Below, piece after piece: positions 16,983 to 25,537 of a DNA stretch of 53,799 bases. Both the position numbers and the translations under genes were made by a program. Below the pieces are notes generated by a model. That model searched no databases, had not been told where the DNA came from, and saw only the letters and a program-made list of their open reading frames with translations. The number at the start of each line of letters is the position of its first letter. The first letter of the stretch is position 1. The stretch comes from Amycolatopsis sp. CA-128772. Lineage in GTDB: Bacteria > Actinomycetota > Actinomycetes > Mycobacteriales > Pseudonocardiaceae. The stretch lies in assembly GCF_002904295.1 (NCBI RefSeq), contig NZ_PPHG01000010.1:1-53799 (forward strand), written 5' to 3'.

Positions 16983-19441
16983 AGCTGCCCGACCTGCCGG
17001 TCCGGTCCGTGCTGCCCGACGTCGTCGCCGCGCTGGCCGCGCACGGCACGGCGGTGCTGGTGGCCCCACCGGGCACGGGCAAGACGACGCTGGTCCCGCT
17101 CGCCCTCGCCGAAGCCGGTTCCGGTCGCGTGGTGGTGGCCGAGCCGCGGCGGCTGGCGGCCCGCGCGGCGGCGGCGCGGATGGCCGCGCTGCTGGGCGAA
17201 CCGGTCGGCGAGACGGTGGGTTACGCGGTGCGCGGCGACCGGAAGGTTTCGGCCCGCACGCGGATCGAGGTCGTGACGTCGGGGCTCCTGGTGCGCCGCG
17301 TGCAGGGCGACCCGGAGCTGCCGGGCGTCTCGACGGTGCTGCTCGACGAGTGCCACGAGCGGCACCTGGACGCGGACCTGCTGCTGGCGCTCCTCCTGGA
17401 CGTCCGCGCCGGCCTGCGCGACGACCTGCGCCTCCTGGCGACGTCGGCCACGGTGGCGGCGGGCCGGCTGGCGGCGTTGCTCGGCGACGCCCCGGTGGTC
17501 ACGGCCACGGCCCGCACGTATCCCGTGGAGTTTTCGTACGTCCCACCGGCACGCGGGGAGCGCGTCGAGGCGTGCGTCGCGCGGGCGGTGCGGACGGCGT
17601 TGTCATCGGGAGACGGCGACGTGCTCGCTTTCCTGCCCGGGGCCGGGGAAATCGCGCGCACGTCGGGATTGCTGCGACTGTCCGATGTGGACGTTCTTCC
17701 CCTGCACGGCCGGCTGTCGGCGGCGCACCAGGACGACGCGCTGCGGCCGCGGTCCCGGCGCCGGGTGGTGCTGGCGACGGCGGTGGCGGAGTCGAGCCTG
17801 ACGGTCCCGGGCGTGCGCGCGGTGGTGGACTCGGGCCTGGCGCGCGTCCCGCGGGTCGACCACCGCCGCGGCCTGCCGGGCCTGGCGACGGTCCGGGTGT
17901 CGGCGGCGGTGGCGGCCCAGCGGTCCGGCCGCGCGGGCCGCGAGGCACCGGGGCGGGCGTACCGCTGCTGGGCCGAGCACGAGCAGGCGACGCTGCCGGC
18001 GTACCCGGAGCCGGAGATCCGCACGGCCGAGCTGGCCCGCCTGGCGTTGGAGCTGGCGTGCTGGTCGACGCCCGACGGAAGCGGGCTGGCGTGGTGGGAC
18101 CCGCCGGGCGAGGGAGCGCTGGCGGCGGGCCGGGCGCTGCTGGTGACGTTGGGCGCGACGTCGCCGGACGGAACGGTGACCCCCCGCGGACGGCGGATGG
18201 CCGAGCTGGGGCTGCACCCGAGGTTGGCCCGCGCGTTGCTGGACGGAGCTGCGGCCGTGGGCCCGCACAACGCGGCGGAGGTGGTGGCGTTGCTCGACGC
18301 GGGCGCAACGCTGACGGACGTGGACGCTGAGCTACGCCGCTTGCGCTCGGCGGGCGACGAGGCGTCACGACGCTGGAAGCGCGAGGTCCGCCGGCTGGAG
18401 GGCTTGGTGCCGGCCCGGGGCGCGGATGAGGGGACCGATCGGTCTCCTTCAGCCACCGGCACCACCCGGAACCGGCCGGGCTCGACCGATCGGTCTCCCA
18501 CCCCGCGCCCCGATCCCGCGCTGGTCGTGGCCCTCGCGCACCCGGAACGGCTCGCCAAGCGGCGTCCCGGCGGCGCCCCCGTCTACCTGATGGCCGGCGG
18601 CACCGCCGCCGAACTGCCACCCGGCAGCGGCCTCGGCTCCGAGTGGCTGGCGATCGCCGAAGCCACCCGCGATCCCGGCCGCGTCCACGGCACCATCCGC
18701 CTCGCCGCGGCCGCCGACGAAAGCCTCGCCGTCCGCGCCGGCGAGGTGTCCGAAGTGGACGAAATCACCTGGGACGGCGACGTGGTCGCCCGGCGCGTCC
18801 GCAAGCTCGGCGCCATCGTCCTGTCCGAAAAGCCCCTCAAGCACCCCGACGTCCACGACGCCCTCGTCGCCGGCCTCGAAGCCGAAGGGCTCGGCCTCCT
18901 CAACTGGAGCCAGGACGCGACCCGCCTGCGCGAACGCCTGGCGTTCCTCCACCGCGTCCTCGGCCCGCCGTGGCCGCCGGTCGACGACACCGCCCTACTG
19001 TCCGATGTGGACAGCTGGCTGGACCTCGGCTCGGCCCGCCGCAAGGCCGACCTCGCCAACATCAACGCGGGCACCGCCCTCAAAGCCCTCCTTCCCTGGC
19101 CGGAAGCGGCGAAGCTCGACGACCTGGCCCCGGACCGCCTCGAAGTGCCGTCGGGGTCGCACATCCGCGTCGACTACCGCGGTGACCAGCCGGTCCTCGC
19201 CGTCAAGCTCCAGGAAACTTTCGGCTGGACCGAAACCCCGGTGATCGCCGGCGTGCCGGTGGTGCTGCACCTGCTCTCCCCCGCCGGCCGCCCCGCGGCG
19301 ATCACCGCCGACCTCGCGGGCTTCTGGACCGGCGGCTACCCGGCCGTGCGCGCCGACCTGCGTGGCCGCTACCCCAAACACCCGTGGCCGGAGGACCCCG
19401 CGACCGCCGTCCCGACCCGCCACACCCGCCGCCGCACCTGA
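16979..19441 (+). CDS. hrpB: ATP-dependent helicase HrpB (DEAH family)
   Basis: 820 residues from the GTG at 16979, chosen because it overlaps the upstream stop and starts the conserved domain; the long open frame upstream is a shadow. Walker A is PPGTGKTT at residues 30-37 and motif II is DECH at 123-126. The SAT motif LATSAT, the QRSGRAGR helicase motif VI and the HrpB-type C-terminal domain (ISLEVPSGSHI-like region reading LEVPSGSHIRVDY) follow. HrpB proteins are RNA helicases of unclear physiological role. Between about residues 480 and 515 lies a non-conserved linker with a repeated palindromic motif. Confidence 0.9.
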   Translation: MKLPDLPVRSVLPDVVAALAAHGTAVLVAPPGTGKTTLVPLALAEAGSGRVVVAEPRRLAARAAAARMAALLGEPVGETVGYAVRGDRKVSARTRIEVVTSGLLVRRVQGDPELPGVSTVLLDECHERHLDADLLLALLLDVRAGLRDDLRLLATSATVAAGRLAALLGDAPVVTATARTYPVEFSYVPPARGERVEACVARAVRTALSSGDGDVLAFLPGAGEIARTSGLLRLSDVDVLPLHGRLSAAHQDDALRPRSRRRVVLATAVAESSLTVPGVRAVVDSGLARVPRVDHRRGLPGLATVRVSAAVAAQRSGRAGREAPGRAYRCWAEHEQATLPAYPEPEIRTAELARLALELACWSTPDGSGLAWWDPPGEGALAAGRALLVTLGATSPDGTVTPRGRRMAELGLHPRLARALLDGAAAVGPHNAAEVVALLDAGATLTDVDAELRRLRSAGDEASRRWKREVRRLEGLVPARGADEGTDRSPSATGTTRNRPGSTDRSPTPRPDPALVVALAHPERLAKRRPGGAPVYLMAGGTAAELPPGSGLGSEWLAIAEATRDPGRVHGTIRLAAAADESLAVRAGEVSEVDEITWDGDVVARRVRKLGAIVLSEKPLKHPDVHDALVAGLEAEGLGLLNWSQDATRLRERLAFLHRVLGPPWPPVDDTALLSDVDSWLDLGSARRKADLANINAGTALKALLPWPEAAKLDDLAPDRLEVPSGSHIRVDYRGDQPVLAVKLQETFGWTETPVIAGVPVVLHLLSPAGRPAAITADLAGFWTGGYPAVRADLRGRYPKHPWPEDPATAVPTRHTRRRT
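18433..18498 (+). repeat. 15-bp direct repeat containing a 12-bp palindrome, inside hrpB
   Basis: GACCGATCGGTCTCC occurs at 18433-18447 and again at 18484-18498, 51 bp apart and in the same reading frame (DRSPSAT and DRSPTPR). Each copy contains the perfect palindrome GACCGATCGGTC. They flank a Pro/Thr/Arg-rich linker in HrpB that looks like an insertion compared with the surrounding conserved domain. Confidence 0.7.
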
Positions 19442-19511
19442 CGAAAGTCGGGGGCGGCCCGCGACCGCCGTCCGATGCCCGCGCACCCCCGCGGGCCGCA
19501 GACTTCGACGC

Positions 19512-20426
19512 ATGATCACCCTCAGCGGACTCACGAAACGCTACGGCGAGAAAACCGTCGTCGACGCACTGACGTGCGACATCGGCCCGGGCCGGGTGAC
19601 CGGATTCCTCGGCCCGAACGGCGCGGGCAAGTCGACGACCATGCGGATGACCGTCGGCCTCGACCACCCCCAAGCCGGCGAAGCCCTGGTCAGCGGCCGG
19701 CGTTACGCCGAACTGCGGCACCCGTTGCGCGAGGTCGGCGCGTTGCTCGACGCCAAGGCCCTGCACCCGGGCCGCAGCGCGGGGAAGCACCTGCTGGCCA
19801 TGGCCCGCAGCAACGGCATCGCGACGAGCCGCGTGGAGGAGGTACTGGCGACCGTCGGCCTTTCGGACGTGGCCGGCAAGCGAGCCGGCCAGTTCTCCCT
19901 CGGCATGGGCCAGCGGCTCGGCATCGCGGGCGCCCTGCTGGGCGACCCGGCGGTGCTGCTGTTCGACGAGCCGGTCAACGGCCTCGACCCGGACGGCGTC
20001 CGCTGGGTCCGCCAGCTGATGCGCTCCCTGGCGGCGGAGGGCCGGACGGTGTTCGTCTCGAGCCACCTGATGAGCGAAATGCAGCTGACGGCGGATCACC
20101 TGGTGGTGATCGGCAAGGGCCGCCTCCTGGCCGACGCCCCAGTGGCGGAGTTCATCGCGGGCAATTCCCGCACAACGGTCTCGGTCCACGTCCCAGCCGA
20201 CGCCGAACGCTCTGCTTTGGACGCGAGGGTGCGCGCCGAAGGCGGCCTGACCCACCCGGGCGAGCCGGGCGAACTGCTGGTGGACGGCATCGACGTAACC
20301 CGCGTGGGCGACCTGGTGCACGAGCTGGCCATCCGCATCCACGGCCTCACCGAGCGGCGGGCGTCCCTGGAGCAGGCGTACCTGGAGCTGACGGCTTCTT
20401 CGGTGGAATACGGGGTATCGGCATGA
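19512..20426 (+). CDS. ABC transporter ATP-binding protein (drug/ABC-2 type)
   Basis: 304 residues from the ATG at 19512, where the conserved domain begins (MITLSGLTKRYGEK). Walker A is GPNGAGKST at about 34-42, the signature is the variant FSLGMGQR, and Walker B is LLFDEPVNGLDP. The C-terminal ~80 residues are the extension common in ABC-2 exporter ATPases. It overlaps the permease gene by ATGA. The pair would form a homodimeric exporter of unknown substrate. The TetR gene that follows on the other strand is convergent and is not obviously its regulator. Confidence 0.9.
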   Translation: MITLSGLTKRYGEKTVVDALTCDIGPGRVTGFLGPNGAGKSTTMRMTVGLDHPQAGEALVSGRRYAELRHPLREVGALLDAKALHPGRSAGKHLLAMARSNGIATSRVEEVLATVGLSDVAGKRAGQFSLGMGQRLGIAGALLGDPAVLLFDEPVNGLDPDGVRWVRQLMRSLAAEGRTVFVSSHLMSEMQLTADHLVVIGKGRLLADAPVAEFIAGNSRTTVSVHVPADAERSALDARVRAEGGLTHPGEPGELLVDGIDVTRVGDLVHELAIRIHGLTERRASLEQAYLELTASSVEYGVSA

Positions 20427-21199
20427 GGACGGAAACGCGCGGCGGCCTGTCCGGCGCGGTGGCGGCGGAGTGGACCAAGTTCTGGTCGGTCCGGGCCACC
20501 TGGTGGTGCCTGGCGGCGGGAACGGCATTGATGCTGTGCTACGCCACGCTGTCGGCGATAGCGCAGTACTACGAGGACGACCCGCAGAGCGCAGCCACCG
20601 TCACCCTGGGCGGCGCGGTGTACCTGACCCAGTTCGCGGCAATAGCCCTGGCAACGTTGTTCGTGACGAGCGAATACGCCGGCGGCGGCATCCGATCGAC
20701 GCTGCTGTGGACCCCGGTACGCGCCCGGGTGGCCCTCGCGAAGGCGGCAGTGCTGCTGCCGGTGCTGTTCGCGTACGGAGTGCTGTCGTCGTGCGCGGGC
20801 ATGGCCCTGGCCGAGGCGGTGAAGAACGGCCACGGCCTGCCGACCACCCTCGAGGAGGGTTTCACCACGGCCTCGGGCACGGGAGGTTACTTCGCCCTCT
20901 TGGGCGTGCTGTGCACGGGAATCGGCTGGGCCCTGCGAAGCGCGGCCGGGACGCTGGTGTCGGTGATCGTGCTGCTGGTGCCGTTGCCCATGATCGTGGC
21001 ATCGCTCGGGTTGCCGGAGGCCATGCCGTACTTCCCGGGAATCGCGGGAATCAACGCAATGGTGGCGGCGGGCAAGCCCAACCCGCTGACGATGACGGTG
21101 GCCCCGTACGCACCATGGGTCGGCCTGGTGATCTGCGCGGCCTGGGCAGCGGCCGCGCTGCTCGCGGGCACGGCGGTGTTGCGCCGCCGAGACGCCTGA
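20423..21199 (+). CDS. ABC-2 type transporter permease
   Basis: 258 residues with six predicted membrane segments. The N-terminus AVAAEWTKFWSVRATWW is typical of ABC-2 permeases that follow drug-type ATPases. The start codon ATG at 20423 overlaps the ATPase stop. It ends 25 bp before the convergent TetR gene. Substrate unknown. Confidence 0.88.
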   Translation: MRTETRGGLSGAVAAEWTKFWSVRATWWCLAAGTALMLCYATLSAIAQYYEDDPQSAATVTLGGAVYLTQFAAIALATLFVTSEYAGGGIRSTLLWTPVRARVALAKAAVLLPVLFAYGVLSSCAGMALAEAVKNGHGLPTTLEEGFTTASGTGGYFALLGVLCTGIGWALRSAAGTLVSVIVLLVPLPMIVASLGLPEAMPYFPGIAGINAMVAAGKPNPLTMTVAPYAPWVGLVICAAWAAAALLAGTAVLRRRDA

Positions 21200-21224
21200 G
21201 GCGCGCGGCGGGGATCTGCGCGGG

Positions 21225-21764
21225 TCACCCCACGCCGATCCCCGCCAGGATCTCCCGCGCGCTCGCCACCAGCGACTCGCGTGTCGGCGGCGCCAGCGAC
21301 CCCGTTCCCGCCAACGCGCCGAAGATCGTGCCCTCCATCCAGTCCACCACCACCCGAGCGTGCCGGACCGGGTCCGCGGAACCCGCCGCCTCCAGCACCT
21401 CGGCGGCGTGCCGGCGGATCAGCAGGCCGCCCTCGTCGTAGACCGCCCGCAGCTCCGGGCGCCGCGTTGCCTCCAACGCGAACTCGTACCGCGCCAGCAT
21501 CCGCGTCCGGCCCGATGTAATCGCTTCGAACGCATACCCCGCGATGAACTCCGGCAACGACCCGGAGGCCGGCATGACCTGGTCCAGGAAGACGATCCGC
21601 GCGATCGCCAGCTCCAAGAGCGCCGCCCGCGTACGCGCGTAGTACGACGTCGACCCCACCGGCAGCCCCGCCGCCCGGTCGACCGCCCGGTGCGTCAGCC
21701 CGCGCATCCCCTCCGCCGCGATCACCTCGATCGCTGCGTCGCCGATCACATCCACTCGCTCCAC
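21225..21764 (-). CDS. TetR family repressor of the adjacent FAD-monooxygenase
   Basis: 179 residues from the GTG at 21764; the longer frame upstream runs antisense through the monooxygenase gene and is a shadow. The N-terminal helix-turn-helix reads RGLTHRAVDRAAGLPVGSTSYYA, typical of TetR proteins. The C-terminal domain (~70-179) is the ligand-binding part and is not assigned to a subfamily. The start lies 9 bp from a tandem palindrome that also covers the monooxygenase ribosome site, so this protein very likely represses both genes. The ribosome site is weak; a leaderless transcript is possible. Confidence 0.85.
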   Translation of the reverse strand: MERVDVIGDAAIEVIAAEGMRGLTHRAVDRAAGLPVGSTSYYARTRAALLELAIARIVFLDQVMPASGSLPEFIAGYAFEAITSGRTRMLARYEFALEATRRPELRAVYDEGGLLIRRHAAEVLEAAGSADPVRHARVVVDWMEGTIFGALAGTGSLAPPTRESLVASAREILAGIGVG

Positions 21765-21773
21765 AACCCGGCA

Positions 21774-21807
21774 CTCTACAGGTGTAGAGTCCTCTACATC
21801 TGTAGAG
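21774..21807. promoter_or_regulatory. tandem TetR operators CTCTACA-N2-TGTAGAG
   Basis: Two perfect palindromes, CTCTACAGGTGTAGAG (21774-21789) and CTCTACATCTGTAGAG (21792-21807), with centres 18 bp apart. They fill the gap between the divergent TetR (start 21764) and monooxygenase (start 21816) genes. The right copy runs into the monooxygenase ribosome site GAGGAGG. Two TetR dimers could bind on nearly the same face and block both promoters. Confidence 0.88.
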
Positions 21808-21815
21808 GAGGGCAC

Positions 21816-22925
21816 ATGCACGCAGTAGTGGTGGGCGGTGGCATCGGCGGACTGGCGGCGGCCGCCGGGCTGCACCGGGTCGGCTGGGAGGTCACCGTCC
21901 TCGAACGAGCGGGGGAGTTCGGCGACGTCGGCGCCGGGATCTCGCTCTGGCCGAACGCCCAGAGGTGCCTGCAGGAACTCGGCGTCGACCTCGGCGACCG
22001 CCTGGCCGTCCAGCGCGAAGGCGGCCTTCGCGACCCTCGCGGCCGGCGGATCACCCGCTTTGACGCCGCGGAGTTCGAACGCCGCCACGGGGGTCCGCTC
22101 GCCGCGGTTCACCGCCGTGACCTCATCGCCGCCCTTCGCGACGCCATCCCCGCCGAAAGCCTCATCACCGACGCCGAAGTCACCGACGTCCGCGAAGACG
22201 GCTTGGTCCGCTTCGCCGGCGGAGAACTGCACGCCGACCTCGTCGTCGCCGCCGACGGCATCCGCAGCCGGATCCGCCGCACGCTCTTCCCGCACCACCC
22301 CGAGCCGGTGCACTCCGGCAGCTCGGCGTTCCGCGGCGTCGCCCGGCTCCCCTACACGCGCCTCAGCACCAGCTTCGGCCGCGGCACCGAGGTCGGCGTC
22401 CTGCCGCTCACCGGCGACGACGTCTACTGGTGGATCTGCTACCGCGGCGAGCCCGGCCACCGGCCGGAGAAACCCCCGGCAACCGGCTGGCACGACCCGA
22501 TCCCGGCCCTCATCGACGCCACCCCGCCGGAAAACGTTCTGCACCACGACCTCTACCACCTCGGCACGCCCCTGCCGAGCTACACCCGCGGCCGCATCGC
22601 CCTGCTCGGCGACGCCGCCCACGCGATGCCGCCGTTCCTCGGCCAGGGCGGCTGCCAGGCCCTCGAAGACGCGGTCGTCCTCGCGCACACCATGTCCGCA
22701 AAGGACGTAGAACACCTCGCACGCTATGACCGGCAACGGCGGCCGCGCAGCCAGCAGGTCGCCCGCGCTTCCGTCCGGATGGGCAAGCTCGGCCCTCAGC
22801 TGACCAACCCGGTCGCGGCGAAACTGCGCACGGCCGTCCTGAAAACCCTTCCGGCCAAGCAAGCCGTCCGCGCCGGCGCGGGCATCACGAGCTGGCGGCC
22901 ACCAGCCCTGCCTCGTACGCCGTGA
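21816..22925 (+). CDS. FAD-dependent monooxygenase (UbiH/salicylate hydroxylase-like)
   Basis: 369 residues from the ATG at 21816, 9 bp after the operator and preceded by GAGGAGG. The N-terminal FAD fold is VVVGGGIGGLAAAAGL; the mid-protein motif reads VVAADGIRSRIRR; the C-terminal GD motif is GDAAHAMPPFLGQGGCQALEDA. These mark a class A flavoprotein hydroxylase acting on aromatic or similar substrates with NAD(P)H. The divergent TetR probably senses the substrate or a related xenobiotic. The 3' end overlaps the convergent response regulator gene by 41 bp. Confidence 0.9.
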   Translation: MHAVVVGGGIGGLAAAAGLHRVGWEVTVLERAGEFGDVGAGISLWPNAQRCLQELGVDLGDRLAVQREGGLRDPRGRRITRFDAAEFERRHGGPLAAVHRRDLIAALRDAIPAESLITDAEVTDVREDGLVRFAGGELHADLVVAADGIRSRIRRTLFPHHPEPVHSGSSAFRGVARLPYTRLSTSFGRGTEVGVLPLTGDDVYWWICYRGEPGHRPEKPPATGWHDPIPALIDATPPENVLHHDLYHLGTPLPSYTRGRIALLGDAAHAMPPFLGQGGCQALEDAVVLAHTMSAKDVEHLARYDRQRRPRSQQVARASVRMGKLGPQLTNPVAAKLRTAVLKTLPAKQAVRAGAGITSWRPPALPRTP

Positions 22926-23544
22926 TCGCCGCCTGCACCCGGTTCTTGACGCCGAGCCGGGTCAGGATCGTGCTCACGTGCGCCTTCACCGTGCCCTCCA
23001 CGACGAACATCTTCGCGGCGATGTCCGCATTGGACAGTCCGGAACCCAGCAGCGTCAGCACTTCCCGCTCACGCGGCGTCAGTGCAGCAATCTTTTCCCG
23101 GGCGGCGGCCGCGCGCGCCAGCTGGCCACCGGACAGGCGGGCGATCACGCGCTGCGCCACCTTCGGCGAGAGGAACGCGGCCCCGCCGGCGACCGCGTGG
23201 ATGCCGGCGAGGAGCTCGCGCGGGTCGCCCGACTTCAGCAGGAACCCGCCCGCGCCGAGCCCCAGCGCGCGCTCGATGTAGTCGTCCTCGCCGAACGTCG
23301 TCAGCATGATCACGCCGGTGGCGGGCAGCAGGCGCCGGATCTCGGCGGCGGCGCCGAGGCCGTCCAGGCCGGGCATCCGGATGTCCAGCAGGACCACGTC
23401 CGGGTGCGTGGCCAGCACCTGGGAGACCGCTTCCCGGCCGTCGGCGGCCTCGGCGACGACCTCGATGCCCGGGTCCGCCCCGAGGATCGCCGCCACCCCC
23501 GCCCGCATCAACGCTTCGTCGTCGGCCAGCACGACCCTGATCAC
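22885..23544 (-). CDS. NarL/LuxR-family response regulator
   Basis: 219 residues. Receiver domain: acidic pair ADDE at 7-10, phosphoacceptor Asp54 in VVLLDIRMPG, then Lys in FLLKSG. The C-terminal LuxR helix-turn-helix reads LTPREREVLTLLGSGLSNADIA. The GTG at 23544 follows GAGGGGG and overlaps the kinase stop by 4 bp, so kinase and regulator are coupled. Its targets are unknown; the repeated GAGCAC boxes before the kinase gene are candidates for autoregulation. Confidence 0.92.
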   Translation of the reverse strand: MIRVVLADDEALMRAGVAAILGADPGIEVVAEAADGREAVSQVLATHPDVVLLDIRMPGLDGLGAAAEIRRLLPATGVIMLTTFGEDDYIERALGLGAGGFLLKSGDPRELLAGIHAVAGGAAFLSPKVAQRVIARLSGGQLARAAAAREKIAALTPREREVLTLLGSGLSNADIAAKMFVVEGTVKAHVSTILTRLGVKNRVQAAITAYEAGLVAASS

Positions 23545-25109
23545 AATGCCCCCTCGGCGAATCTGTCCTTGGCGACCAGCTTCCCATCGGCGAAGCACAA
23601 CCGGTAGGCGGCGTAGTCGTTGTCGAGCCACGACCGGCCCGTGCCGTAGTACTCGCACGCGACACCGGGCACCGCGGGCCTCGGCGGCTCGCCCCGCACC
23701 GGCCGGGCCGACCGCTGGTGCGCGGGCAGCTCCGGGGCCACCTCGGCCCGGGACTGCCCGACCCGCAACCCGTCGTAGACCGGCCCGGGCAGCTCCGAGG
23801 AGTTCCACTGGTAGAGGAAAACGACGCCGCTGACCGCCAGCATCACGCCGAACAACCCGCACGGCACGGCGATCGCCTGCACCAGGCTGCGCCGCACGTC
23901 CCGGCGGGCCAGCTCCAGCGCCCGGGCGGACGTCGGCTCCCCGAGCTCGTCGTCGTCGGCCTCCCGCAGCTCGGCCGGCGCGGCGCCGTGCGGCAGCGTC
24001 GCGGTGACGGCGAAGCCGCCCTCGTGCGGGCCGGCCCGCAGGGCGCCGCCGACGAGCCGCGCACGCTCGCGCAGGCCGATCAGCCCGAGGTGCCCGGACG
24101 CCGCCCCGGGCAACGGCCCGGCGGGCGGCCGCGCGTTGACGACGCTGACGTCGGTCTGCGCGCCGGCGCTGGTCACCCGGACCGTCACCGCAGCGCCCGG
24201 CGCGTGCTTCGCCACGTTCGTCAACGCCTCCTGAACCACCCGATAGGCGGCCCGGGCGACCATCGGCGGCGCGGCCTCGACGTCCACTGTGGACTCGATG
24301 GCCAGCCCCGACGCCCGCGCCCGGGCGATCAGCTCGCCGAGGTCGCCCTGCACCGGCTCGACCGGGGCGGCGTCCTCGCGCAGCACGCCGATGATCTCGC
24401 GCAGCCGCTCGGTCGCCGCCGCGGCACTGGTGCGCAACTGGCCGGCCGCGTCGCGCTGGGTCTCGCCGAGCCCGCCCGCGACCTCCAGCGCGGCAGCCCG
24501 GACGGCGATCAGGCTCAGTTCGTGCCCCAGCGAGTCGTGCATGTCACTGGCGATCCGCGCGCGCTCGCGCAGCCGCGCCTGCTCGGCGATCAGCCGCTGC
24601 CGGCTCTCCATTTCCTCGGCGCGACGCCAGCCGGTGCGGGCGAGCTCGCCGCGGACCCGGACGTACCGCCCGAGCAGCCACGGCGAGAGCCCGGCGAACA
24701 CGAGGATCGCCACCATCGCCGCCCAGTCGCCGAGGCCGTCGGGCCCGAGGACCAGCGCGAGCGGCAGCCCGATCACCATGACGGCGACGCCGATCAGCAC
24801 GCCCGGCCGGGCCCGTTCCATCCGCAGCCCGGCCTGATAGGCCATCGCGACCAGCACGAACACCACCCACACGGGCAGGTGGTCGCCGAACGGGAAGGTC
24901 ACCGCGAGCGCCCCGGCCAGCGCGATGCCGAGCGAGACGACGGGGTACCGCCGAGCCGTGGCCACCGAACCCACCACGACGGCGAGCCCGCCGACGGTCT
25001 CCCACGGCGACCGGATGTCGACCGTGTCGGTCACGATGCCGAACGCGAGGAACAACCCGAGCAGCACGTCGAACACCACGCGCCACCGGCGCTTCGCCAC
25101 CTCCCGCAC
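23541..25109 (-). CDS. sensor histidine kinase with C-terminal extracytoplasmic tail
   Basis: 522 residues, longer than most NarL-partner kinases. About four to five membrane helices fill residues 10-145, then a coiled linker, a HisKA_3 dimerisation domain with His191 (SDMHDSLGHELSL), and a HATPase domain (QEALTNVAKHA near 293, GLIGLRERARLVGG near 342-355). After the catalytic domain a further membrane segment (about 409-433) leads to an ~89-residue tail outside the membrane. The tail begins YDGLRVGQSRAEV, similar in pattern to BamE/SmpA-like domains, and has Cys485 and Cys505, which could form a disulfide. Sensing by this tail is inferred. It is co-translated with the response regulator. Confidence 0.9.
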   Translation of the reverse strand: MREVAKRRWRVVFDVLLGLFLAFGIVTDTVDIRSPWETVGGLAVVVGSVATARRYPVVSLGIALAGALAVTFPFGDHLPVWVVFVLVAMAYQAGLRMERARPGVLIGVAVMVIGLPLALVLGPDGLGDWAAMVAILVFAGLSPWLLGRYVRVRGELARTGWRRAEEMESRQRLIAEQARLRERARIASDMHDSLGHELSLIAVRAAALEVAGGLGETQRDAAGQLRTSAAAATERLREIIGVLREDAAPVEPVQGDLGELIARARASGLAIESTVDVEAAPPMVARAAYRVVQEALTNVAKHAPGAAVTVRVTSAGAQTDVSVVNARPPAGPLPGAASGHLGLIGLRERARLVGGALRAGPHEGGFAVTATLPHGAAPAELREADDDELGEPTSARALELARRDVRRSLVQAIAVPCGLFGVMLAVSGVVFLYQWNSSELPGPVYDGLRVGQSRAEVAPELPAHQRSARPVRGEPPRPAVPGVACEYYGTGRSWLDNDYAAYRLCFADGKLVAKDRFAEGAL

Positions 25110-25178
25110 GGTTCGAAGCTACAAGCCGGCCCCGGCCGCCGACCACGGCCGAAAGTCAAGGGTTCAGCGTGGCTTCGT

Positions 25179-25250
25179 GAGCACTGCTCTCGAAGAGGAG
25201 CACCGCCCACCGTCGAGCGAGAGCACTGCTCACAACAGCGAGCACCGCTT
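25179..25250. promoter_or_regulatory. four GAGCAC(T/C)GC boxes in two 42-bp units
   Basis: GAGCACTGCTC (25179-25189), GAGCACCGCCC (25198-25208), GAGCACTGCTC (25221-25231) and GAGCACCGCTT (25240-25250). The pattern strong-weak-strong-weak repeats with a 42-bp period. GAGCA-N-TGCTC is itself a palindrome. The array lies between the divergent kinase gene and the small gene at 25328, so it can control either. The response regulator encoded in the kinase operon is a candidate binder. Confidence 0.55.
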
Positions 25251-25327
25251 CCCCAAGACACGGACGGCACACCTCTCAACCCCCACCTCCGCACGCCGGC
25301 GCCCGCGGTGTTGCATGATGATCCACC

Positions 25328-25537
25328 ATGGCCGAGCGCACACTCGCCGACCAGTTGGGCGGCTACCTCCCCGAAGGCATCGAGGCCCTCGAAGAGCACG
25401 AGCGGCAGGACCTCGCCGACGCCCTGCGTGACGCGCGCAGGCGGCAAGCGAAAGCGCTCGCCGAAGCCGGCGAGGAGGGCCTCCGGTACGTGCCCGCCCT
25501 GCTGCGCGGCGCCGTCCGGAAGGCGGTCGGCCTGTGA
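25328..25537 (+). CDS. small hypothetical protein, 69 residues
   Basis: A highly charged, mostly helical protein (EGIEALEEHERQDLADALRDARRRQAK) with no membrane segment. I do not recognise it. The start ATG at 25328 lacks a strong ribosome site. Its TGA overlaps the GTG of the next gene (GTGA), so the two are coupled and probably act together. The upstream 200 bp hold the GAGCAC box array. Confidence 0.65.
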   Translation: MAERTLADQLGGYLPEGIEALEEHERQDLADALRDARRRQAKALAEAGEEGLRYVPALLRGAVRKAVGL

